A DNA stretch of 64,000 bases from Anaerobacillus isosaccharinicus (GCF_001866075.3 NZ_CP063356.1:5128926-5192925), one strand, 5' to 3'. Positions 1 to 8,705 are shown, numbered from the stretch's first letter. Made by a program: numbers and translations. Notes: generated from the sequence alone by a model not told the origin.

Positions 1-59
1 GGGAATGTCGTGACAAATAATAGTATGACAGTGATGCTCTCATTTTTATAAGGTCTCAC

Positions 60-587
60 TTACTTTTTCTCACAAAATTCATATAAAACACCACGAGAAG
101 CCTTCGGATGTAAAAATGCTACTTGAGCATTTGCTGCCCCTGACACTGGTGTTTCATGGATAAGTCTTACACCATTATTTTTTAACTCATTTAGGCGTTC
201 TTCGATATTATCTACTCCTAAAGCGACGTGATGAATACCCTCTCCTCTTTTTTCAATGAACTGAGCAATTGGACTGTCATCACATAATGGTTCTAAGAGC
301 TCTAACTTCGATTCACCAACTTTTAAAAAGGCTACACGGACTTTTTGAGTATGGACCTCCTCAATTCCTAATAACTTCAGCTTTAATTCTTGTTCATAAA
401 ATGGTAACGTCTCTTCAATAGACTTAACTGCAATACCAATATGGTCGACTTTTTTCGGTTCCTCTACTTTTTCAGCGTTCACCCTTTCTAACAATTGCTC
501 TAACGTTTGATCCTTCCATTCTGGATTCGTTGTTATTAACTCTTTTGTTGCCTCGAGCCAGCGAGCCAATAGAACACCATTGCCCAT
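60..587 (-). CDS. mce: Methylmalonyl-CoA epimerase (VOC superfamily) with N-terminal extension
   Basis: The product should interconvert the 2R and 2S epimers of methylmalonyl-CoA in propionate metabolism in the cytosol. The last 130 residues form a glyoxalase/VOC fold: DHIGIAV opens the first module, GEGIHHVAL the second, and LYEFCEK supplies the usual C-terminal metal-ligand Glu. About 45 extra residues precede the VOC domain, so the protein (175 aa) is longer than the usual 130-140 aa. The start at 587 is chosen because GGGGG lies 8 nt upstream; an ATG at 602 has no ribosome binding site. In B. subtilis the equivalent gene (yqjC) precedes the acyl-CoA carboxylase subunit gene yqjD, which would lie just left of this window. 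The family is clear; the extension has no assigned role. Confidence 0.88.
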   Translation of the reverse strand: MGNGVLLARWLEATKELITTNPEWKDQTLEQLLERVNAEKVEEPKKVDHIGIAVKSIEETLPFYEQELKLKLLGIEEVHTQKVRVAFLKVGESKLELLEPLCDDSPIAQFIEKRGEGIHHVALGVDNIEERLNELKNNGVRLIHETPVSGAANAQVAFLHPKASRGVLYEFCEKK

Positions 588-764
588 TTCCTCATCCCCC
601 ATATTTCAAGATTTTTACCATTTCTCTAAAAAGGAAAGGAAATCCTCCTTTACAATCTATCAAAAAAAAATATATTAATTTAATAGCATTTTTACGATAA
701 GACTTGTTTTATTTATCATTTCACAGTAAAATAGTATAGAAATATTATTTGGGAGGTTATAACT

Positions 765-857
765 ATGCCCCGAAAATACCGTAAAATCATCGTCTATATT
801 ATGATAGCTACAATGCTTATGGGAACTATCTTTACAGGCGCTGCAATGTTTTTCTAA
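765..857 (+). CDS. prli42: Stressosome-associated membrane peptide Prli42 (DUF4044-like), 30 aa
   Basis: This short ORF reads MPRKYRKIIVYIMIATMLMG followed by ten more residues ending in MFF. It has a strong ribosome binding site (GGGAGG, 8 nt before the ATG) and is followed by a rho-independent terminator. A basic N-terminus (PRKYRK) precedes one hydrophobic helix, which is the architecture of Prli42, the membrane miniprotein that anchors the stressosome protein RsbR in Listeria. It stands alone on the plus strand between mce and the L,D-transpeptidase gene. Length, charge pattern and the KIIVYIM core support the family call. Function in this organism is inferred from the family. Confidence 0.8.
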   Translation: MPRKYRKIIVYIMIATMLMGTIFTGAAMFF

Positions 858-920
858 AAGACAGTAAATTGGCTTACGCTATGCGGAAGCCTTAGATTTC
901 CTTATTAAACGACAAATACT

Positions 921-953
921 AAAAGAGATACTTTAAAGAGTATCTCTTTTTTG
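921..953. terminator. Bidirectional rho-independent terminator between prli42 and the L,D-transpeptidase gene
   Basis: A perfect stem AGAGATACT/AGTATCTCT with a TTAA-type loop is followed by T6 on the plus strand and preceded by A4, so it can serve prli42 (plus) and the converging L,D-transpeptidase gene (minus). Confidence 0.8.
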
Positions 954-1022
954 TATTTAAGCTCTAATAAAGTTTTGTTTAACTATTAAGAAGCCTATGC
1001 CTTAAGACTGTCATTCACTAAG

Positions 1023-1532
1023 TTATTCTATTGCTCCTTTTTCTTTGCCGAGAGTAACAAAATCTTTATCAGTAGTTGTAATAAACACCTTGGCTCCGTA
1101 AGGAATCTTTAAAAATAAATCTTCGACCTCTTCATTAAACATTCGCACGCAACCACCAGTAATATGTTGGCCAATGGAAGCAGGATTATTATTACCATGA
1201 ATCCCATAAATTCGCCCATCGGTACCATCTGCATCAAAGCCTATCCATCTCGTTCCTAGTGGATTTTCCTTAACCCCACCCTCAATATTCTTTTTTCTAT
1301 AATAGGGGTTTTTGGCTTTGACCACGATTGAAAATTCTCCTTCAGGAGTTAAATCTTCCGTTCTCCCAGTAGCAACCTTATAGACTTTATCTACTTTCCC
1401 TCCAACGATATAAGCCATTTCATTTGTCGCCTTATTAACAACTACATAAGGATCCCCAACTAAAGGATTGTCACCAAGTGGCCAAACAGGAGAAACAATT
1501 AATAAAAACATAAGTAAAAGCTTGGAAGTCAT
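1023..1532 (-). CDS. Secreted L,D-transpeptidase (YkuD domain)
   Basis: A signal peptide (MTSKLLLMFLLIVSPVWP) leads into a single YkuD catalytic domain, so the enzyme should act outside the membrane on peptidoglycan, making or exchanging L,D cross-links. The catalytic signature is present near residues 112-131: HGNNNPASIG followed by GGCVRM, with the nucleophilic Cys. There is no LysM or other wall-binding domain, and at 169 aa it is a minimal enzyme. GGAGGG precedes the ATG. It sits where B. subtilis carries yqjB, between the yqjA and yqjC equivalents. Whether it acts in vegetative cells or in spores cannot be told from sequence. Confidence 0.88.
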   Translation of the reverse strand: MTSKLLLMFLLIVSPVWPLGDNPLVGDPYVVVNKATNEMAYIVGGKVDKVYKVATGRTEDLTPEGEFSIVVKAKNPYYRKKNIEGGVKENPLGTRWIGFDADGTDGRIYGIHGNNNPASIGQHITGGCVRMFNEEVEDLFLKIPYGAKVFITTTDKDFVTLGKEKGAIE

Positions 1533-1580
1533 TTTTATCCCTCCGGAGTTTTCACTTATTTTACATCAATAAGGGTCATC

Positions 1581-2534
1581 CTATGCTTTATCAGTTCGAA
1601 ATTGTTTTTTTATGATCAAATATTGTTCAATTTCTTTTACAAACGCAAACAAGGCTGAGCGAATTTCAAATTCTTGACGATTTTTAGGTAGCTCCATTTC
1701 TTTTAACTCATCTTGAAGTTCATTTAATTTATGCAAAAAGTCAATTGGGCTTTTCTCCGGAACGACACCTTTACTAAGTTCTTCTAAAAATTCAGCAATT
1801 TTCTTTCCCTGGATCACTGTTTGGTCTAAAGATGAAATAAGGGGCATGACTCGTTCAATAATTTCAAATTGTTTTTCCCTCATTTTAAAATAATGATAGT
1901 ATCGATCTTCATAGCGAAGTAAGTGATTTTCTATATTTTGTAAGGCCACACCTTTTCCTTCTGACAATAATTGAGCCGTCTCTGTAATTTCTCGACCATC
2001 CCAATTACTTTCACCTTCTTTTAGAAAGATAGCGAATTGAAGAAATATTTCTTTAAAGTTTTTCTCAATCTTCGTTTGAATTATAGAAAGATCTTTTTCT
2101 ACGCTTGGCATATAAGCATTCATTAATAATGCCATACCAACTCCAATTACAATAAGTCCTAATTCATTTATGATAATAGGCACTGAGACTTCACTAAGTA
2201 TATATAAATGCAAGATAATGACAGAACTTGTTGCAATACCCTCCTGTGCTTTCAAAAATACAACAGTAGGAATGAACGCGATAAGTAATATTGCTACAGA
2301 TAGTGGGTTATAGCCCAACACTTCAAAAAAGATCGCACCGTAAAAAATCCCAATACAACAAGCCAAAAAGCGTTGCCAAGATATTAGTAAAGATTGGCGC
2401 CTTGTTTTCTGAACACATAATATTGTAATAATCCCCGCTGAGGCATAGAACTCTAATCCAAGTAATTGGGCAATTGCAATGGCTAATGATGCGCCTACAG
2501 CTGTTTTTAACGTGCGATAACCGATTTTAAACAT
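1581..2534 (-). CDS. yqjA: YqjA-like integral membrane protein (aromatic acid exporter family, DUF939)
   Basis: The N-terminal half (residues 1-145) has about five or six hydrophobic helices beginning MFKIGYRTLKTAVGASLAIA, typical of DUF939/FUSC-like proteins. The C-terminal half (150-317) is a charged, helical cytoplasmic domain with the motif PEKSPIDFLHKLNELQDE. The family is annotated as putative aromatic acid exporters by distant similarity to bacterial efflux subunits, and the substrate is unproven. AAAGGAA lies before the ATG. Synteny with B. subtilis yqjA (next to yqiXYZ) is conserved. Confidence 0.82.
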   Translation of the reverse strand: MFKIGYRTLKTAVGASLAIAIAQLLGLEFYASAGIITILCVQKTRRQSLLISWQRFLACCIGIFYGAIFFEVLGYNPLSVAILLIAFIPTVVFLKAQEGIATSSVIILHLYILSEVSVPIIINELGLIVIGVGMALLMNAYMPSVEKDLSIIQTKIEKNFKEIFLQFAIFLKEGESNWDGREITETAQLLSEGKGVALQNIENHLLRYEDRYYHYFKMREKQFEIIERVMPLISSLDQTVIQGKKIAEFLEELSKGVVPEKSPIDFLHKLNELQDELKEMELPKNRQEFEIRSALFAFVKEIEQYLIIKKQFRTDKA

Positions 2535-2606
2535 AAAGTTTCCTTTCTGGTTTGGATTGTTGACTATATTTTACATTAAATATTATCTACTTTAAACAAA
2601 TAAAAT

Positions 2607-2627
2607 AGGGATGACCATGTCATCCCT
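2607..2627 (-). terminator. Terminator of the art operon
   Basis: A perfect 9-bp stem AGGGATGAC/GTCATCCCT with a 3-nt loop is followed on the minus strand by TATTTTATTTG, a few bases past the stop codon of artM. Confidence 0.8.
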
Positions 2628-2633
2628 AGCTTG

Positions 2634-3356
2634 TTAAAGTATTTTATCTAAAAATACTTTTGCTCGATCAGTTTTCGGATTAGTGAAAAATTGTGCTGGA
2701 GGTGTATCTTCTAAAAGCTTTCCCTCTTCTAAAAAGAAAACTCGGTCAGCCACTTCTCTAGCAAAGCCCATTTCGTGGGTAACGATTGCCATTGTCATTC
2801 CACTTTGTGCTAACGACCTCATTACTTCTAATACTTCCTTAACCATTTCTGGATCAAGGGCAGACGTTGGTTCATCAAAAAGCATAATTTCTGGCTCCAT
2901 CGCTAAAGCTCTTGCAATGGCAACACGTTGCTTTTGACCACCAGATAAACGACCAGGAAATTCATTCGCTTTTTCTTCTAGTCCTACTCTCCGTAATAGT
3001 TGCATCGCTTTATCATTTGCTTCTTTTTCGGTTAACCCTTTAACTTTCATTGGTGCATAAGTAATGTTACTTAACGTATTCATATGAGGAAATAAATGAA
3101 AATGTTGAAAAACCATACCAATTTTTTGACGTACTTTCATAATATTAGTTTTTGTATCAGTGATTTCTTTATCGTCAATCCAAATATGACCTGATGTAGG
3201 CGTTTCTAGTAAGTTTAAACAACGTAAAAATGTTGATTTACCTGAACCTGAAGGTCCAATAATCGCGACAACATCACCTTTAGTAATATCAGTACTAATA
3301 TCTTTTAGCACTTCTAAATTTCCAAATGATTTATGCAGATTTCTAACCTTAATCAC
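2634..3356 (-). CDS. artM: Polar amino-acid (arginine-type) ABC transporter, ATP-binding protein
   Basis: This is a complete GlnQ/HisP-type ATPase of 240 aa that powers uptake through ArtQ. It shows Walker A (GPSGSGKS), Q-loop ([11 protein letters not shown]), the ABC signature (LSGGQKQR), Walker B (IMLFDEP) and the switch His (VTHEM). The GTG start overlaps the end of artQ by 8 nt, so the two are translationally coupled. It matches B. subtilis yqiZ (artM/artR) in order and length. Substrate assignment to arginine or other basic amino acids rests on synteny and on the ARG-box-like site upstream of artP. Confidence 0.9.
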   Translation of the reverse strand: MIKVRNLHKSFGNLEVLKDISTDITKGDVVAIIGPSGSGKSTFLRCLNLLETPTSGHIWIDDKEITDTKTNIMKVRQKIGMVFQHFHLFPHMNTLSNITYAPMKVKGLTEKEANDKAMQLLRRVGLEEKANEFPGRLSGGQKQRVAIARALAMEPEIMLFDEPTSALDPEMVKEVLEVMRSLAQSGMTMAIVTHEMGFAREVADRVFFLEEGKLLEDTPPAQFFTNPKTDRAKVFLDKIL

Positions 3357-4008
3357 TACGTCTCAACCTCCTCTCAAGTATCCTACCTAAGAGTGTCAGT
3401 CCCATGACTAAAATATAATACATTAACGCTGCGAACATTAACGGCTCAAATGCAATGTATTTTTCAGCTGTGACTATTTGCGCTCGGCGCATGACATCTA
3501 AAACTCCAATTGTAGCTACAATTGCCGATTCCTTTGTTAAAGTAATAAATTCATTCATAAGTGCGGGTAAGATGTTTTTGATCGCTTGGGGTAATATGAT
3601 ATTCAATAAAATTTGACGATAAGGGACACCTAACGCTTCGGCAGCTTCCTGCTGTCCCTTATCTACTGCTTGAATACCAGCACGAATAATCTCAGAAACA
3701 TATGCAGCAGAGTTTAAACCAAACGTTAACACACTAGCCGCATAGGCTGTAATCATAATTCCCGTTAATTGGGGTGTAGCATAGTAGAATAAAAACAACT
3801 GTAATATTAACGGTGTTCCTCTGAAGAGCGATGTATACGCATCTGCAAATAAACGTAACACAGTAAATTTACTAATTTTAAAAATCGATAAAATTGTACC
3901 TAGGATAAATCCGATAATTAATGACACACTTACGATTTGTAACGTGACCCATATCCCTTTTATCATAAAAGGGATAGAAGGCACGATTTGGGAAAAGTCC
4001 AAATTCAT
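3349..4008 (-). CDS. artQ: Polar amino-acid ABC transporter permease
   Basis: This 219-aa inner-membrane permease of the HisM/GlnP family has five predicted helices. It carries the EAA loop that docks the ATPase ([20 protein letters not shown], about residues 140-160). A homodimer would form the translocation channel between ArtP and ArtM. Its stop overlaps the artM GTG start by 8 nt, and it follows artP by 30 nt. It corresponds to B. subtilis yqiY. Confidence 0.9.
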   Translation of the reverse strand: MNLDFSQIVPSIPFMIKGIWVTLQIVSVSLIIGFILGTILSIFKISKFTVLRLFADAYTSLFRGTPLILQLFLFYYATPQLTGIMITAYAASVLTFGLNSAAYVSEIIRAGIQAVDKGQQEAAEALGVPYRQILLNIILPQAIKNILPALMNEFITLTKESAIVATIGVLDVMRRAQIVTAEKYIAFEPLMFAALMYYILVMGLTLLGRILERRLRRSD

Positions 4009-4038
4009 GCCTATCTCATTCCTCTCTATTTAGATGTT

Positions 4039-4848
4039 TTATTCGTTACGGAACCACTTCTCAATTAGCTTTTCCATTTCTCCGTTTTCTATCATTTCTC
4101 TAAGCACTTCATTAAATTGATCAGCTAGTTCACTACCTTTAGGGAATGCGATCGCTGATCCTGCTTCACCCTCTTCTTCGACGATGAACGCAGCTAAATC
4201 TGTATTCGCTTTTAAATGTCCCTCAGCGACTTTATCCTCAATGATTGCAGCATGAATTCGGCCAGCTTTTAACTCTTGTACTAGGTCGGTAATTTTATTA
4301 CGTTCTTCGATTTGTACACCTTCAAATTCTTCAGCAATTGAATTTGCTAAATCTACTTGAATTGACCCTAATTGAACTCCAAGCTTTTTACCAGCGAGAT
4401 CTTCTAAACTAGAAATACCACTATCAGCTTTAGAAACGATCATTTGCTCGGCAACATAGTAGATATCTGAGAAATCAACATTCTCTAAACGTTCTGGTGT
4501 AGGTGTCATTCCCGCTAATACAAAATCTACACGCTCACTTAATAATGCTGGGATTAATCCACCAAAATCCATATCACTTATTTCTAATTCAAATCCTAGT
4601 TTATCCGCAATATAATTGGCAATATCAATGTCAAAACCAATGATTTCTCCGCTACCAGCAGTATCAATAAACTCGTATGGTGGGTAGTCAGCAGATGTTC
4701 CCATTAATAGTTTTACCTTTTCTGGTGGTGCTTCTGCGCCAGATCCTTGTTTTTCCTTTTGTGTATCACCTGTTCCACAAGCCGTTAAAAGTCCCACTGA
4801 AAGTACACAAGATAATGCAAATGATAATATCTTATTTCTCTTTTTCAT
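4039..4848 (-). CDS. artP: Amino-acid ABC transporter substrate-binding lipoprotein
   Basis: The N-terminus carries a lipoprotein signal with lipobox LLTACG (Cys about residue 24), so the mature protein is tethered outside the membrane. Residues 45-265 form a family 3 solute-binding fold, with the hallmark GFDIDIANYIADKLG and the PTPERLENVDFSDIYY region. At 269 aa it has normal length. It is first in the artPQM operon, and a candidate ARG box lies about 33 nt upstream of its start. Arginine or a related cationic amino acid is the expected ligand by synteny with B. subtilis yqiX; the sequence alone does not prove it. Confidence 0.88.
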   Translation of the reverse strand: MKKRNKILSFALSCVLSVGLLTACGTGDTQKEKQGSGAEAPPEKVKLLMGTSADYPPYEFIDTAGSGEIIGFDIDIANYIADKLGFELEISDMDFGGLIPALLSERVDFVLAGMTPTPERLENVDFSDIYYVAEQMIVSKADSGISSLEDLAGKKLGVQLGSIQVDLANSIAEEFEGVQIEERNKITDLVQELKAGRIHAAIIEDKVAEGHLKANTDLAAFIVEEEGEAGSAIAFPKGSELADQFNEVLREMIENGEMEKLIEKWFRNE

Positions 4849-4880
4849 AATTTAATACCCCCGATTTTTCTAGTTAAAAT

Positions 4881-4898
4881 TATTAATTATTATTCATA
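4881..4898 (-). promoter_or_regulatory. Candidate ARG box (ArgR/AhrC operator) upstream of artP
   Basis: The minus strand reads TATGAATAATAATTAATA, about 13 of 18 matches to the AhrC/ArgR half-operator CATGAATAAAAATKCAAK as I remember it. It lies in the artP promoter region. The region is very AT-rich, so chance similarity is possible. Confidence 0.4.
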
Positions 4899-5008
4899 AT
4901 TATGTATATTAACACATTCATTTAAAAAGTCAATATAGTTTTTTATATTATTTTCATTTCTAATCTATAACTTTTTCTAATCAGATTAAACATATTTTAC
5001 AACATAAA

Positions 5009-5043
5009 AAGAGGATTTAAACTAATATTAGTTTAAACCCTCT
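5009..5043 (-). terminator. Terminator of the TRAP permease gene
   Basis: Long stem AGAGG-(A)-TTTAAACTAAT pairs with ATTAGTTTAAA-(C)-CCTCT and is followed on the minus strand by TTTTTATG, 18 nt past the permease stop codon. Confidence 0.82.
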
Positions 5044-5061
5044 ACAACAACTTAATAATGA

Positions 5062-7023
5062 TTATGCAATACTTTCTTTACTTTCTAAATTACCATCACT
5101 ATCTTTTTGGATAAATTTTTGGTAAAGAATTGCTGTGACTACTATTCCTACAGCAATAGTATCCATAATTAATCCTGCATTGATGAGACACAGTGATCCA
5201 GCAACAAGCAATACTCTTACAATAATTCCAGTTGATTTTTTAGCAAACCAACCTTGAACACAAGCAGCTAGCAAATAAATCCCCGCCGATGCTGTTACAA
5301 ATGACCACGCAATATTTAGCCCGCTACCTTCCATCATTAACTGTGGTGAGTAGTAGAACATAAACGGTACGATAAAGGCCGCAATTCCCAACTTAAAGGC
5401 TGTAATACCTGTTTTAAAAGGATCAGTTCCCGCCACACCAGCTGCTGCATAAGCCGCTAATGCTACCGGAGGAGTAATCGCTGACATTACCGCAAAGTAA
5501 AAGACAAACATATGGGCTGTCAATAACGGAATGCCAATAGAAATTAGACCTGGTGCAACAACTGAAGCTGCTACTGCATAAGCAGCGGTTGTAGGCATTC
5601 CCATTCCAAGAATGATAGAAATTAACATTGCAAAAATTAATGCGAGTAAAATATTCGTATCTGCAACACCAAGTAACATCGAGCTAAATCGCTGACCTAC
5701 ACCTGTTAAGGCGATAACCCCAACAATAACCCCTGCTGTGGCACAGACCGCTAGTAGTTGGATCGTATTTTTCATCCCTAAGACTAAGGCTTCAATTACT
5801 TGTTTTGGCCCCATCTTATTATCTGGCGTCAACCAACTAATGAACAAACACGCTAGAATTGAAACAGTTCCGGAACGAATAACGCTATATCCACTTAATA
5901 AACTTCCGATTAATAAAATGATTGGAATGAATAAGTATGCTTGTTTAAGTATTCCTTTTAGAGATGGTAACTCTTTTCTTGGTATCCCCTTCATGCCATT
6001 TTTTATTGCTTGAAAATCTACCATGAAATAAACGGATAAAAAGTAGAGTAACGCTGGAATTGTAGCTGCAATAATAATTTCGGAATATCTAATACCTGTT
6101 AATTCGGCCATAATAAAGGCCCCTGCCCCCATGATCGGGATCATAATTTGCCCACCGGCCGATGCGGTCGCTTCTGTCGCAGCTGCAAATCTTCCCGTAT
6201 AACCAACTCTTCTCATTAACGGGATTGTTAGTGATCCTGTAGCAACCGCATTACCGGCTGATGTACCATTCATCATCCCCATTAATCCACTTGAGATAAC
6301 AGAAACTTTCGCAGGGCCACCACGCATTCCTCCAGCTAAGGAGAAGGAGAAGTCAATAAAGTAACGCCCTACCCCTGACATTTGTAAAAAGGCTCCAAAG
6401 ATGATGAACAGTAAAATATATTTTGAGGAAACATCAAGCGTAACCCCAAAAACTCCATCAAGACCAAAGATGTACGTAACAAAGCGCTCCCAAGTATACC
6501 CTCTGTGATTTAAAATACCTGGCAAATAAGGACCTAGAAAAGCATATGCAACAAAAATACTTGCTAATATTGGTAATGTCCAACCACTTGTTCTTCGAGT
6601 GATTTCAAATACGATTAATAAACCTAATAATGCTACATATGCATCGAGCTTCGTCGGCATAACTCCAAAACGGAAAAGTAATGTCGATAAATTCATATAA
6701 ATATAACTTGTAACAGCGATAATTGATAAGATTAAGGCCCAATCGATAATTGAAATTTTATTTGAACCGCTTTTTCTACCTTTAAATAACATCAACGCAA
6801 GAACAGCACCAAATGCTAAATGAACACTACGAAATATCCATGGATCAATCGGATAAAAATTTAATACAAAAAGATGAAAAAGTGCACCTACTACTGCAAT
6901 AACAGTAAAAATAATTTTAAAAACACCTGATAATTCACGGGAGTTACTACCGACATCTTCCATTTTTTCAATTTCTTTCGCTTGATCATCAGATAAGATT
7001 GATTTCTTTTCTTCTGTTGTCAC
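5062..7023 (-). CDS. TRAP transporter permease, fused 4TM-12TM subunits (TAXI type)
   Basis: This 653-aa protein has many hydrophobic helices and combines the small DctQ-like part (roughly residues 40-150) with the large DctM-like part (about 150-600). The motifs GGMRGGPAKVSVISSGLMGM, GTSAGNAVATGS and GMGMPTTAAYAV are typical of fused TRAP permeases driven by an ion gradient. It works with the TAXI binding protein encoded just upstream. The start is set at GTG 7023, because AAAGGAGGGG lies 6 nt before it; an ATG 36 nt upstream has no comparable site. A terminator-like hairpin separates it from the binding-protein gene, which would lower permease expression relative to the binding protein. The substrate is unknown; dicarboxylates or glutamate are common for the family. 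Confidence 0.9.
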   Translation of the reverse strand: MTTEEKKSILSDDQAKEIEKMEDVGSNSRELSGVFKIIFTVIAVVGALFHLFVLNFYPIDPWIFRSVHLAFGAVLALMLFKGRKSGSNKISIIDWALILSIIAVTSYIYMNLSTLLFRFGVMPTKLDAYVALLGLLIVFEITRRTSGWTLPILASIFVAYAFLGPYLPGILNHRGYTWERFVTYIFGLDGVFGVTLDVSSKYILLFIIFGAFLQMSGVGRYFIDFSFSLAGGMRGGPAKVSVISSGLMGMMNGTSAGNAVATGSLTIPLMRRVGYTGRFAAATEATASAGGQIMIPIMGAGAFIMAELTGIRYSEIIIAATIPALLYFLSVYFMVDFQAIKNGMKGIPRKELPSLKGILKQAYLFIPIILLIGSLLSGYSVIRSGTVSILACLFISWLTPDNKMGPKQVIEALVLGMKNTIQLLAVCATAGVIVGVIALTGVGQRFSSMLLGVADTNILLALIFAMLISIILGMGMPTTAAYAVAASVVAPGLISIGIPLLTAHMFVFYFAVMSAITPPVALAAYAAAGVAGTDPFKTGITAFKLGIAAFIVPFMFYYSPQLMMEGSGLNIAWSFVTASAGIYLLAACVQGWFAKKSTGIIVRVLLVAGSLCLINAGLIMDTIAVGIVVTAILYQKFIQKDSDGNLESKESIA

Positions 7024-7254
7024 AATAAACCCCTCCTTTAGCCAATTCTCCTTATCCATTATTCTTTAAAAGAATTGTTGCTTATTTTCTATTACTTTTT
7101 CAAACTATTTTCCCCTTTAAAATGACAGTCATTTAATAATTTTAGCTTTTAGTAATTTCTTATAAACTAAAATATTTAATTACAGACCAAAGCAACAATT
7201 TTTTTAAAAAACGACAAACACTTGCATTGGCTTTCTACATTAAGTTATAAAAAC

Positions 7255-7288
7255 TTGGCTTCACGCCAATTAAATTGACGGAAGCCTT
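7255..7288 (-). terminator. Terminator/attenuator between the TAXI gene and the TRAP permease gene
   Basis: GGCTTC/GAAGCC plus an inner AATT/AATT pairing forms a hairpin followed on the minus strand by AAGTTTTTATAA. It lies about 45 nt after the TAXI stop and well before the permease start. Confidence 0.68.
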
Positions 7289-7331
7289 GTTTCCTTTTTT
7301 CACTAGCTTTCTTATAAAGGAATTACTAGTA

Positions 7332-8402
7332 TTATTTTACAGAATCCGGAATTGTAAGTCCGATTTCTTCATAATAGCGGATAGCCCCAGGATGTAGAGG
7401 AACCACTGTATTATTTAAAATTGCTTCTGGCATTGCTTCTAAAGCAGCTCTCGCTGTAGATACCATAAAGTCATTATTATCGTGATATGCCTTTACAAGA
7501 TCATAGACGAATTGCTCATCAGCATCTTTATGAACGATACCAAAGTTAAACATTGCGATTGTTTCAATATCTTCTTGGATTTGCTCATATGTTCCACCAG
7601 GAATTGTAAACTTTTCAAAGTATGGAAGTCTCTCAATTACTTGATCACGTTGTGTCCCTGAAATACCAAATAAGTTAACGTCTCTTTGTGCTAAAACTTC
7701 TTGTACTGCTGGAATTGGAACTCCAGCTGCAAACCCAATAACATCTAATTGACCGTCCATTTGCTGACTGACCATGTCACTTGCTCCAGCTTGAACTGCC
7801 CTTGCATCAAGACCCAATAAGTCATGAATAATCGGTAAGTACGTACCAGACGTACCACCGGCTGGGCCTACCCCTACGTTACGCTTTCCTTTTATATCGT
7901 CGATTGATTTCACGTCAAGATCAACAGACCACCAGTGGAAAGGTGTAGTATACATTGGGAACGCGATACGAACGTCATCAAGCTTTTGTCCACCTGTCCA
8001 GTCGCCTTCACCCATGAAACCCTCATAAGCAGGGCCTAATGTTACTAGCCCAATATCATAATCTTTATTTTGAACTAGCTGCATGTTATGAACTGGTCCA
8101 CCACTTACCTCAACATTAGAAGTTATTCCAAGTTCTTTGTTAAGTAATTCTCCTAGTCCTGAACCATAGATGTAATATAAACCACCTTGGGAAGCGGTTC
8201 CAATTACAACTGTTGAAGGATAGTTAGCCGATTTTTCTGCTGGTTTATCTTCCTTACCTTCATCTTTCTTTTCTTCTGCATTGTTATCAGGCGCTGGTTG
8301 ACTTCCACCACTGCTTGTTGTCTCGCCACTGCCACATGCTGCAGCGAATAATAAAGACATTCCTGCGACTGCAGTGAAAAGAGCGCGTTTAAACTTTTTC
8401 AT
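7332..8402 (-). CDS. TAXI-family TRAP transporter solute-binding lipoprotein
   Basis: Lipobox FAAACG (Cys about residue 23) is followed by an acidic, low-complexity linker (residues 25-60) and a TAXI-type binding domain. Diagnostic segments are VVIGTASQGGLYYIYGSGLG, GVGPAGGTSGTYLP and AVQAGASDMVSQQMDGQLDV. At 356 aa it has the usual family length. It delivers its ligand to the fused TRAP permease downstream. AAGGGGG precedes the ATG. The long leader (8403-8705) contains two large inverted repeats, consistent with tight regulation, probably by the adjacent DctS/DctR-like system. Confidence 0.9.
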   Translation of the reverse strand: MKKFKRALFTAVAGMSLLFAAACGSGETTSSGGSQPAPDNNAEEKKDEGKEDKPAEKSANYPSTVVIGTASQGGLYYIYGSGLGELLNKELGITSNVEVSGGPVHNMQLVQNKDYDIGLVTLGPAYEGFMGEGDWTGGQKLDDVRIAFPMYTTPFHWWSVDLDVKSIDDIKGKRNVGVGPAGGTSGTYLPIIHDLLGLDARAVQAGASDMVSQQMDGQLDVIGFAAGVPIPAVQEVLAQRDVNLFGISGTQRDQVIERLPYFEKFTIPGGTYEQIQEDIETIAMFNFGIVHKDADEQFVYDLVKAYHDNNDFMVSTARAALEAMPEAILNNTVVPLHPGAIRYYEEIGLTIPDSVK

Positions 8403-8540
8403 TTGTTTTCCCCCTTGTACATCTTTTATTTTCTAACTATTCAAAATTATATAACGAGTTTAAATTTTTGTGTGAATTTGTACTTAATGATCTTTTTGTT
8501 CATTTTGTTCATGGAATATATATAAAAAACGTTTTACTAT

Positions 8541-8609
8541 ATGAGTGAATTTCATAATTACTAAACGAGCCATATCAAACTAAATGGTGATAATATGAAA
8601 TTCATTCAT
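8541..8609. repeat. Imperfect 20-bp inverted repeat in the TAXI gene leader
   Basis: The left arm ATGAGTGAATTTCATAATTA (8541-8560) is mirrored at 8591-8609 with one mismatch and one gap. The centre lies about 170 nt upstream of the TAXI start codon. It may be an operator or a transcript structure. No sigma-54 promoter was found in this gap. Confidence 0.6.
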
Positions 8610-8621
8610 TCCAAAAAATAA

Positions 8622-8697
8622 AGACTGATCAAATGGAAGTTAGCCACGTTACTATGCAACAAATTTGCATAGTCGTGACAATCCATAAAATCAGTCT
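8622..8697 (-). terminator. Large compound hairpin after the DctB-like gene
   Basis: The outer stem AGACTGAT/ATCAGTCT and a middle ATGG/CCAT enclose CACG/CGTG and the perfect palindrome ACTATGCAA-N5-TTGCATAGT (8651-8673). It begins 9 nt after the dctB stop and probably ends that transcript. The inner palindrome also resembles the ATGCAA/TTGCAT dyad found upstream of the bkd operon. Confidence 0.5.
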
Positions 8698-8705
8698 AAT
8701 AAGAA

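Noticed and set aside
1..43. Possible start of another minus-strand gene at ATG 43
   Set aside because: There is no ribosome binding site, and the 14 visible codons do not resemble the expected carboxylase subunit.
2683..2937. Plus-strand ORF opposite artM
   Set aside because: It is antisense to the ABC signature and Walker B region of a clearly real gene.
8403..8620. Search for a sigma-54 promoter before the TAXI gene
   Set aside because: No GG-N10-GC pair in the right orientation exists in this gap, so the ATGCAA palindrome at 8651 is not supported as a sigma-54 enhancer.
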